From Neorhizobium alkalisoli (lineage in GTDB: Bacteria; Pseudomonadota; Alphaproteobacteria; Rhizobiales; Rhizobiaceae), in contig NZ_VIWP01000008.1 in assembly GCF_007829835.1 (NCBI RefSeq), forward strand, positions 124,001 through 188,000: a DNA stretch of 64,000 nucleotides, written 5' to 3'. The position numbers were made by a program, and so were the translations under genes. Under the pieces are notes generated by a model. It did no database searches. It was given only the letters and a program-made list of their open reading frames with translations, and was not told where the DNA came from. Of the stretch, positions 10,659 through 18,700 are shown piece after piece (position 1 is the first letter of the stretch; each line of letters opens with the position of its first letter).

Positions 10659-11543
10659 TCAGGGTTTGCCTTCGCCGCTATCGACGATGCTGACGCTCGC
10701 CGTTCGTCCCGCGACGAGCGCGGTTCCGGCCGGGATCTCGTCGAGTGCGATGCGAACCGGCACACGCTGGGCGAGCCTGACCCAGGTAAAGGTCGGATTG
10801 ACGTTGGCAAGCGCGCCGGTGGTCTCTGACCGTTCCCGGTCCACGATCCCCGCAGCGATCCCCACGACATGCCCCTTCAGAATTTCCGAAGTGCCCATCA
10901 GGCCGATACGTGCCTGGTCGCCCGGCTTTATCCGGTCGAGCTTGTTTTCCTCGAAATAGCCGTCGACATAATAGGAATCGCTATCGACCAGTGCGGTAAC
11001 GGCGGATCCGGCCGTGATATAATCACCGGGCTGCAGCGAGAAATTGGTGATGATGCCGTTGACGGGAGCCTTGACGGTCGATCGCTCGAGATTGAGTTCC
11101 GCCGTATCGAGAGCGACCTTGGCTGTCTCGAAACTCGCCTCGGCCTGATCGACCGAAGTCTGTGCCTGGTCGATCTTCTGCTTGGTGACGGAGCCGTCGC
11201 CAAGACGCTGATACAGCGACAGATCCGCCTGTGCCTGCCGCAGGGCTGCCTGCGAACTCGTCAGCTCGGCTTCCGCCTGCCGTTTGGCAAGCGCGAAACG
11301 CGCGCCATCGATCCGGAAGATCACGTCGCCTGCCTTGACCTTCTGATTGTCATGGGCCTCGACGTCGCTGACGATGCCGGACACATCTGTGGTGAGGCGG
11401 ACGACATCGGCCTGAAGCTTTCCGTCCCGGGTCCAGGGGCTGTTCATGTAATAATCCCAGACATGCCATCCGAGAACGCCGGCAACGCCGACAAAGGCGC
11501 ACGTGACCAGCACGCGGCCCGAAGCTGCGAAGAGAGATTTCAT
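10659..11543 (-). CDS. HlyD/EmrA-type membrane fusion protein (AaeA-like)
   Basis: 294 residues: one N-terminal membrane anchor (about residues 8-28), a biotinyl-lipoyl-like domain split by a short helical hairpin rich in Gln/Ala, and a beta-barrel domain ending GTALVAGRTASVSIVD. This is the periplasmic adaptor for inner-membrane efflux pumps. Its gene overlaps the DUF1656 gene by 4 bases and lies in an AaeB-AaeX-AaeA-like operon, so it likely links the FUSC pump to the periplasm for efflux of hydroxylated aromatic acids. Confidence 0.88.
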   Translation of the reverse strand: MKSLFAASGRVLVTCAFVGVAGVLGWHVWDYYMNSPWTRDGKLQADVVRLTTDVSGIVSDVEAHDNQKVKAGDVIFRIDGARFALAKRQAEAELTSSQAALRQAQADLSLYQRLGDGSVTKQKIDQAQTSVDQAEASFETAKVALDTAELNLERSTVKAPVNGIITNFSLQPGDYITAGSAVTALVDSDSYYVDGYFEENKLDRIKPGDQARIGLMGTSEILKGHVVGIAAGIVDRERSETTGALANVNPTFTWVRLAQRVPVRIALDEIPAGTALVAGRTASVSIVDSGEGKP

Positions 11544-11749
11544 AGTGTTACCTTGTCAGCCGCCTCGACCAGTCCGGCCAGTAGCGAGACCAGAAGGGCC
11601 ATATCGAAGAGCGGCCTGTGCCATACGAGTTTGTAGAAGCCGATCCGGTCAAGCAGCCTGCGCAGGATGATGCTGAGCAGGTAGGCTGCCAGAGCCAGAA
11701 GGGCGAGAGTTGGAATGAAGACGCCATAGATGTCGAGTTCGGGTTTCAT
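11540..11749 (-). CDS. DUF1656 family small membrane protein (AaeX-like)
   Basis: 69 residues, starting MKPELDIYGVFIPTL, with two hydrophobic segments (about residues 10-30 and 48-64). DUF1656/AaeX proteins always sit between the FUSC pump and the HlyD adaptor genes, as here, with 4-base ATGA overlaps on both sides showing translational coupling. The role in pump assembly is inferred from synteny only. Confidence 0.85.
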   Translation of the reverse strand: MKPELDIYGVFIPTLALLALAAYLLSIILRRLLDRIGFYKLVWHRPLFDMALLVSLLAGLVEAADKVTL

Positions 11750-13830
11750 GCTGCGCGGTCCTGTAGTTGATGCGTCGGCGCAGGCTGAAAATCGTCGGCA
11801 TCGGGGAAAAGATTGTATCGTAATGCAGCGCAGGCTCTCGAAGCATCGGCCGAGGCCTGTGAACCGTCCTGGATCAGGGCGTCGAGGCACTGGTCGAGTG
11901 CATTGAGCAGATCCCTGTCGGGGCTGACCGGGTCGCTGCTGCGGATCTTGCGATCGTAATATTTCGCCATTGCGGCTGCGACCTGCGAGATGAGTGCGCG
12001 TTCCGTCCCGTTCAGGGCCTGCATGCCGCGCTGCATCTCGATCAGGTTGAAGCCGGCGCGCATGTCCTTGAGGATATCCTCGCCATGTACGCTGGAGCTT
12101 TTCGGCAGAGCGTTGATCCGCGGTGCAAGCAGGGCTAGCCGATCCAGCATCTTGTGCAGGAGCCTGGTAAAGTCGCTGGCGGCATCGGCGCGGGCAGCGG
12201 CCCGGACATCACTCCAGCCGGCGCGCAACAGGCGCCTTGCGCTCCACTCGGTGCCGATCGTCTTGACCAGAACCGTGACGGTCAGGGCCAGTATCGTGCC
12301 GGCGACTGTGGAGATGTTCGAGTTGAGGAAGGCTGCGGCGTCGAAGCTCGGCCGGGCCGGCAAGCCCAGCATGTTCGGCATGCTGGTACCGATCGACATG
12401 CCGAGAAGGAAAGTCTGCGGTTTTGCCGCGAGCAATCCGACAGGGATGCAGACGATCGCAAGCACCGCCATCAAGGCTGTGAAGCTGGTGATCATCGGTG
12501 TCAGCGCGAACTGGATAACGAAGCAGACGACAGCTGTTGCGATGGTTGCGAGCATGAAGGTCGTGATTACCGGCTTGGCATTGTCCATGGCGGCAAAGAA
12601 ACACATCATGATCGCACCCATCACCACCATGCCGGCGCCGGAAGACCATTCCGTCGAAATCCAGATGGTGCAGCCGAGGGCAGTTGTCAGGGCGGCGGTG
12701 GCCCCGGAAAACAGCGCCATCGTATAGTCCTTGTGCATCGGACGCTGCGAACCGCTGAGACCGAGGCGCGTCAGGAGGCGCGAACGCGTCCGCTTGGGCT
12801 CTATGCCGTTTTTCAGATCGATGCAGTCGCTCCATGTCTGGACGAGGTCCTGCAGTCGAACCGCCAGATTGCGCGACAGGATGCCCGACCAGCTTGCTTC
12901 CGCGGCGCCATTGCGCGCAATGTTTTCCAGCCGGGTCCAAAGCAGGTCGCGGTTCTCGTCGGAGAGCGCAACGCCTTGTGCCATCCAGGTATCGACGTCG
13001 ATCAGCACCTGCCGGATGTCGGTCGGCATTCCATTGCGGCTGTTGCGGAAGGCGCCAAGCACGTCGTCTATGCCGGAGATGACTGGCAGCAGCGCAACCA
13101 TCATGCGCTGCAGTTCGCGCGAAAGCATGGCCGCACGCCGCGAATCGCCGGTGTCGAAAAAAGCGTGGGTGGTGAAGAGCCGGATATCCGTAGCTTCGGC
13201 GGCGAGCTTGCGCGACAAAGCAGAAAGCGTGCCGCTCGTATCTTCGCCGCGCAAAACACCGCCGGCCAGCTTGCGAACGTCGGCGAGCCAGCCATCGACC
13301 CGGCGCGTCAGGACGCCGTTGGCTGATTTCGGGAAGAAGATCGTGTTGAACAGAAGCGTGCAGATGATGGCCACGCCAATCTCGAGCGTGCGGGCGGTAG
13401 CATAGGTGAAAGCCGTATCCGGCGCATCGACCACCGGAAAGCTCGTCAGTGCTGCGGTATAACCTGCAAGCATGAATGCATAGCCGCGCGGCGAGCGGTC
13501 AAGCAGGCTGAGCGTCAGGCACATTCCGATCCAGAGCGAAATTGTGACGGTGAGAATTTCAGCGGAATTGATGAGGTTGGGAATGAAGGCGACGGTCGCT
13601 GCACCACCGACAGCGGTGCCGACCAGCCGATAAAGCGCCTTGGATCCGCTAGCGCCGGCCAGCGGGTTGGCGATGATATAGACGCTGGTAAAGGCCCATT
13701 GCGGCCCCTGAAGGTCGAACGTGTAGCAGATAAGCAGTGCCAGCACTGCGGCTGCAAACGTCTTCAATGAAAAGACGACATCTTCCCGGGCAGGATTGAG
13801 GATTTGCGACAGCATTACCATTCGTTTCAC
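11746..13830 (-). CDS. FUSC family aromatic-acid efflux protein (AaeB-like)
   Basis: About 690 residues with two bundles of roughly six membrane helices (near residues 20-165 and 365-530), each followed by a large cytoplasmic region: the duplicated fusaric-acid-resistance architecture of AaeB/YccS relatives. Possible starts are GTG 13830, ATG 13821 or ATG 13815; no ribosome-binding site decides between them. It is the first gene of the three-gene efflux operon, divergent from a MarR regulator. Confidence 0.88.
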   Translation of the reverse strand: MKRMVMLSQILNPAREDVVFSLKTFAAAVLALLICYTFDLQGPQWAFTSVYIIANPLAGASGSKALYRLVGTAVGGAATVAFIPNLINSAEILTVTISLWIGMCLTLSLLDRSPRGYAFMLAGYTAALTSFPVVDAPDTAFTYATARTLEIGVAIICTLLFNTIFFPKSANGVLTRRVDGWLADVRKLAGGVLRGEDTSGTLSALSRKLAAEATDIRLFTTHAFFDTGDSRRAAMLSRELQRMMVALLPVISGIDDVLGAFRNSRNGMPTDIRQVLIDVDTWMAQGVALSDENRDLLWTRLENIARNGAAEASWSGILSRNLAVRLQDLVQTWSDCIDLKNGIEPKRTRSRLLTRLGLSGSQRPMHKDYTMALFSGATAALTTALGCTIWISTEWSSGAGMVVMGAIMMCFFAAMDNAKPVITTFMLATIATAVVCFVIQFALTPMITSFTALMAVLAIVCIPVGLLAAKPQTFLLGMSIGTSMPNMLGLPARPSFDAAAFLNSNISTVAGTILALTVTVLVKTIGTEWSARRLLRAGWSDVRAAARADAASDFTRLLHKMLDRLALLAPRINALPKSSSVHGEDILKDMRAGFNLIEMQRGMQALNGTERALISQVAAAMAKYYDRKIRSSDPVSPDRDLLNALDQCLDALIQDGSQASADASRACAALRYNLFPDADDFQPAPTHQLQDRAA

Positions 13831-14014
13831 GCAACAGCCCGGTTGCCAGGGCCTCCGTCTTTAAAAAGTCGCATGATGTCGAAGGCAAAGGTCGGAAGCG
13901 CTGCGGCGCTGCGGCGGCAAAGTCTGCATCAAGCCGAGCCCGGAACGACCAAGGAAACGCCCGGCATCCGGAGCGCATGCATTCCTCTATCGTGGCTTGC
14001 TCTAGATCAATGAT

Positions 14015-14034
14015 ATAGTTCACGTGCGTACTAT
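14015..14034. promoter_or_regulatory. Imperfect 20-bp palindrome, candidate MarR operator
   Basis: ATAGT and ACTAT arms enclose a 10-base centre containing CACGTG, in the 277-base region between the efflux operon and the divergent marR gene. Size and symmetry fit MarR-family operators. Pattern only. Confidence 0.4.
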
Positions 14035-14107
14035 TCTCAAGTCACTAATAGGTGTATAAATAAATTTCCGCCGCAGGGTTGCCAGACCGATTGTCGCAGG
14101 CGGACGT

Positions 14108-14599
14108 ATGGATGGCAGGGATCAGATGAACGACCAGCAGGCACAGAGACGCAAGGCGACGAGCGGACTGCTTCAGGCGGCAAGCCTCTGGAGGCGGTTG
14201 GCGGAGCGAGCGCTGCTTGCCGAGGGCATATCGGCGGCCCGGGCGGACGTTCTGATCTGGATCGGCAGGCTTGGGGGAGGACTCCGTCAGGTGCAGCTGG
14301 CCGAAGCGATCGGCCATACGAGCAATGCGCTTGTGCGGCTGCTCGATGAATTGAGCGCCAGCGATCTGATAGAACGGCGACCCGATGAAAGCGATCGACG
14401 CGCCAACCGGATCTGGCTGACGCCACAGGGCGAGGAATTGGCTGCGCGCGCCGAGGATGTTCTCAACGTGTTGCGAGACGAAGTGCTCGGCGACATGGGC
14501 AGCGATGATCTAGCAGCCGCGGTCCGCCTTTACGAAACGATTGCCGAGGCGGCGAATGGTCAGGCCGAAGCGCGGAACGCTTCCCTGCTCGCAAGCTGA
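14108..14599 (+). CDS. MarR family transcriptional regulator (efflux operon)
   Basis: 163-residue winged-helix regulator. The recognition region VQLAEAIGHTSNALVRLLDEL and wing RRPDESDRRANRIWLT (DxRxxR pattern) are clear. It is divergent from the FUSC/DUF1656/HlyD operon and probably represses it, being relieved by an aromatic ligand, as is common for MarR proteins. Start ATG 14108 has AGGCGG just upstream; ATG 14126 is an alternative. Confidence 0.88.
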   Translation: MDGRDQMNDQQAQRRKATSGLLQAASLWRRLAERALLAEGISAARADVLIWIGRLGGGLRQVQLAEAIGHTSNALVRLLDELSASDLIERRPDESDRRANRIWLTPQGEELAARAEDVLNVLRDEVLGDMGSDDLAAAVRLYETIAEAANGQAEARNASLLAS

Positions 14600-14671
14600 A
14601 TGACCGTCATGGTAGTCTGACGAATTAGCACTCCCGGCAGACGCAGTGGCGGTCAAATCCATGCCTGCCGA

Positions 14672-14696
14672 GGAACTTAAGAGACCGTCTCACGTT
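14672..14696 (+). promoter_or_regulatory. EcfG/RpoE2-type general stress promoter
   Basis: GGAAC at 14672-14676, exactly 16 bases, then CGTT at 14693-14696: a perfect match to the alphaproteobacterial general-stress (EcfG) promoter consensus. It ends 34 bases before the ATG of the small membrane peptide at 14731. Confidence 0.75.
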
Positions 14697-14730
14697 CTGT
14701 TGAAGAGACGTTCTTCGACAGGAGGTAATC

Positions 14731-14808
14731 ATGGGTCGCGGTCTTATTCTCTGGCTTCTGGGCATTCCACTGCCCATCGTCATTCTTCTCGTTCTCTTCC
14801 TGCGGTAA
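14731..14808 (+). CDS. 25-residue single-span membrane peptide
   Basis: A 25-codon gene reading MGRGLILWLLG followed by IPLPIVILLVLFLR, almost entirely one hydrophobic helix with Arg at both ends. AGGAGG lies 5 bases before the ATG, an unusually strong ribosome-binding site, and a perfect general-stress promoter lies upstream. No coding partner is near, so it is probably a free-standing stress-induced membrane microprotein. Function unknown. Confidence 0.75.
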   Translation: MGRGLILWLLGIPLPIVILLVLFLR

Positions 14809-14855
14809 TCATTGAGCGCAGATATTTCGTGCGGCGGCTCGACCCTGATAAGGGG

Positions 14856-15731
14856 TCAAGCCGTCTGTGCCACTCCATCCGGATTGTTTCTGAGACCGCG
14901 AATAAAAGTTCTCAGATCGCATTCTTCTCTTGGAACACGTTTGACGCTGTAGACGTCTTGCAGAACCGAGGCGCCGACATGTGGGGAACGCAATGTCCGC
15001 GGGATGCGACGGCCGTAAAGGGTTCCCACTCCCGCAATAATCTGGGCAATGTTTTCGGGCGATATGGCGATATTGGTGCAGTAGTCACACAAGGTGATCG
15101 GAAGCGCCGCAGTACTCCCCGTCATGCAATATCGCGCTGCGACCGTCGGTGGAAGCATCTCCTCGACGACAAATCCGACGGACGCCATGTCGAAGTTCTC
15201 GACATAAAGCGTTGCGATCAAAGAAAAAATCGTCTTATCATAGAACTGCCCTTCCGCTTGGCCTCCGAAGAAAACGGGGAAGCCAAGTCGATCGAGGACG
15301 CGCCTCACTCTTTCATCTTCCAGCATGCTGGTACGGAAGAGATGCCAGTCGGTGGAAAGATCGTAAACCTCGGTCTGAGCACCCAGCCGATACCGGTTAA
15401 CATGCTCCGAAACGCCATGCTTGACGAACATCTCGTTCGAGGAAAGCAGCACGATCTTTTCAAAATCCAAGCCCATATTCAGCGCATGATGAAAGTTGCT
15501 GACATGGGTGTGCAGAATGCCCTTGCCGGCCACTGTCTCGTAAGACTTCGGATTGACGAATGTCTTCGGCAGATCGCAATAGCGTCTGAATTCATCGATC
15601 TGGGGCGCCGCGAGGTCCGACACATGGATGACGATGTAGGCATCCGGGCAGAAGTAGTGAATGTTCTCTACCTGGTCGCGAACGATATCCGGGCGTTCGT
15701 GAACGGGGATCGAGAAGAGGATGCCAGCCAT
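14856..15731 (-). CDS. Glycosyltransferase-like protein (GT14/beta-1,6-N-acetylglucosaminyltransferase-like)
   Basis: 291 residues, opening MAGILFSIPVHERPDIVRDQVENI, the beta-strand and loop start of GT-A-type glycosyltransferases, then HVSDLAAPQ and KIVLLSSNEMFVKHG, which resemble the core-2/I-branching enzyme segment that places the acceptor. No signal peptide or membrane span. It starts 35 bases after the stop of the octapeptide-repeat gene on the same strand, so the two are very likely one operon and the repeat protein may be its acceptor. The sugar donor is unknown; the family call is tentative. Confidence 0.55.
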   Translation of the reverse strand: MAGILFSIPVHERPDIVRDQVENIHYFCPDAYIVIHVSDLAAPQIDEFRRYCDLPKTFVNPKSYETVAGKGILHTHVSNFHHALNMGLDFEKIVLLSSNEMFVKHGVSEHVNRYRLGAQTEVYDLSTDWHLFRTSMLEDERVRRVLDRLGFPVFFGGQAEGQFYDKTIFSLIATLYVENFDMASVGFVVEEMLPPTVAARYCMTGSTAALPITLCDYCTNIAISPENIAQIIAGVGTLYGRRIPRTLRSPHVGASVLQDVYSVKRVPREECDLRTFIRGLRNNPDGVAQTA

Positions 15732-15766
15732 CGTATTTCCATCTTATTCCGTTGTGAAATCGGTTC

Positions 15767-18700
15767 TCAGTAATTCTGATAGGCCGATACGACTGCGTTG
15801 ATCTGATCCGAGTTCATGACATCGATCTGCGACGCGGTAATCGAGTGCAACTGATCGCTGGAGAGGCTCATGATATCCTTGGTCGACAGGCCCGCGATAC
15901 CGGCCGTGCTGATCGATGCGATATCCTCGTTAGAGAAGGTCGACAGTTCGGCGGTGCTGAGCGCCGCAATCTGCGACGAGCTCATGCTTGCCACCTGCGC
16001 CGGCGTGAAGGCTTCGGCCTGCTGAAGCGTGAGCTTGCCGATCTGCGCGGTGGTCAAGCCGGCAATCGCCTTGTTGTTCATCGCCGCGATCTGGTCCGTG
16101 GTCAGCGACGTGACATTCGCCGTCCCGAGCGCCGCGATCTGCAGGGCATTCAGTGCACTGACCTGGTCGGTGGTCAGTGATCCGACCTGACCGGAACTCA
16201 ACGCCTTTACCTGGTTGAAGCTCAGTCCAGGGATCTGGCTGGTCTTGATCGCCCCGAGCTGATCACCGTTCAGGCTACCGATCGTAGTGGTCGAGATACC
16301 CGAGATCGCGGCAGAGCTGATCGCGCCGATATCGTCGGTGGAGAACGTGGCGAGATCTGCGGAGCTGAATGCGCTGATCTGCAGCGAACTCATCGCGGAG
16401 ATTGCCCCCGAAGTCAGCGCCTCGGCCTGAACGGTCGAGAGAGCTGCGATCTGGGCAGTTCCGAGCCCGCCGATCGAATTGGCGGTGAGCGAGGCGACCT
16501 GCTCTGCCGAAAGGGCTGCGATGCTGCCCGTCGGCAGGCCGGAGATCGCGCCCGAGCTCAGGGCGCCGAACTGGGCCGTCGTCAACGATCCGATCTGGGA
16601 CGTCGTCATCGCCGCAAACTGGCTGGAGGTCAGCGCAGCCATCTGCGCCGTCTTCAGCGATGCGGTCTGATCGGGGTTCAGGGCTGCGACGCCTGAGGTC
16701 GAGAGGCCGGCAATAGCCGAAGCCGTGATCGCAGCGATCTCTTCCGGTGAGAAGGTCGCCAGATCGGCGGCACCAAGTGCGGCGATCTGCGTCGAACCGA
16801 GACTTGCGATCTGGAGCGATGTCAGCGCCTCGACCTGCGCCGTTGAAAGCGCGTCGATCTGTGCGGAGGTCAGGCTTGAGACCGCCTTGGTTCCCAAGCC
16901 GGCAATCTGGTCGTTCGAAAGGGCAGCAATGCCGTCGGTCGCCAGGGCCTTGACCTGGGTCGAGCTCAATGCGCCGAACTGCGTGGTCGTCAGCGAGGCA
17001 ATCTGTGCGCTTGTCAGCGCGGCAACCTGGCCGGAGGAAAGAGCAGCCATCTGGCTGGCCGTCAGACCAGAGGTCTGATCAAGCCGCAGCGCCGCGATAT
17101 TATCCGTCGAGATACCGGTAATGCCCGAGGAGCTGAGAGCCGCAAGATCGGTGTCGGAGAAGGTTGCCAGGTCCGCAGGTTCCATGGCGGCGACCTGCGT
17201 GGCGCTGAGAGCTCCAATCTGTGCCGTCGTGAAGCTGTCGATCTGGTCGCTTGTCAGGGCCTCGATCTGGGAAGACGTGAGGCTGGCGATGGCCTTGGAG
17301 GTCAGCGCCGCGATCTGGTCGCCTGAAAGCGTCGTCACGTTGCCAGCCGAGAGACCAGGGATCGCCGATGATGTCAGGGCTGCCATCTGCGCGACGGTCA
17401 GCGCTGTGGCCTGATCCGATGTCAGCGCGGAAAGCTGGATGGAGGTCAGTGCCGCGACCTGTGCTGTCGTCAGCGAAGACGTTTGGTCCGGGCTCAGCGC
17501 GGCGATCGTCTCGCTCGAAAGGCCCGACATGGCGGATGCCGTGATCGCTGCGATTTCTTCATCCGTGAAGGCTGCAAGTCCGGCCGGGGTCAGCGCCGAA
17601 ATCTGTGCCGATGTCAGGCTTGCGACCTGCGCAGTTGTAAAGGCATCCAGCTGGCTGGTCGACATCGCTTCGATCTGTGTCGATGTCAGGCTTGCGACGG
17701 CCTTCGTGCCCAGAGACGCGACCTGATCTGCAGAGAGAGCAGCAATCGCTTCGTTCGACAGCGCCTTGACCTGCGTCGAGGTCATCGCGGCCACCTGGGA
17801 CGTGGTCAGGCTGGCAATCTGGTTGGTATTCAGCACCTGAACCTGGGTCGAGGTCAGGGCAGCAACCTGACCCGTGGTCAGGATGGCGATCTGGTCTGGC
17901 GTCAGCGCGGCAATATTGTCGCTGGACAGGCCGGAGACTGCGCCGGAACTCAGGGCAGCGATCTCATCCTGCGTGAAGGAGGCGAGATCCTCGACGCTCA
18001 GAACCGAAACCTGGGAAGAGGTGAGGCTTGCAATCTGGGTCGAGGTAAAGGCCTCGACCTGTGCGACGGAAAGGGCATCGATCTGCGCCGAGGTCAGGCT
18101 TGCGACCGCCTTGGTGCTCAGTGCCGCGATCTGGTCGGTGGTGAGAGATGCTATGCTGTCCGTCGACAACGCCTTGATCTGCAGCGAGCTCAGAGCGTTG
18201 ATCTGGGTTGTGGTCAGCGAGGTCAGCTGGGTCGGCGTCAGGCTGGCGATCTGGGTGGTCTTCAGCGCTGTAATCTGGGCAGATTTCAGTGCCGCTGCCT
18301 GCTCGGCGCTTAGCGCGGCGATATTTTCGGTCGAGAGAACCGCAATCGCGCTGGCGGTGATGGCCGCAATGTCTTCGGTCGAGAATGTCGCGAGATCGGC
18401 CGGGCTAAGGGCGGCGATCTGCGTCGTGCCGAGGCTTGCAACCTGGGACGAGGTCAACGCTTCCGCCTGAGCGGTCGAGAATGCGCCGATCTGCGCGGAG
18501 GTCAGGCTTGCGACCGCCTTGGCGCTGAGTGCTGCAATCTGTTCCGGAGCCATGATCGCGATGCTTCCGGTCGACAGAACCTTGATTTGCGACGAAGTCA
18601 GTGCCGCGATCTGCGCTGTCGTGAAGGACGAAATCTGGTCCAGCGTCACGGCGCCGATCTGGGTGGTCTTCAGCGCTGCAATCTGGGCGGTCTTCAGTGC

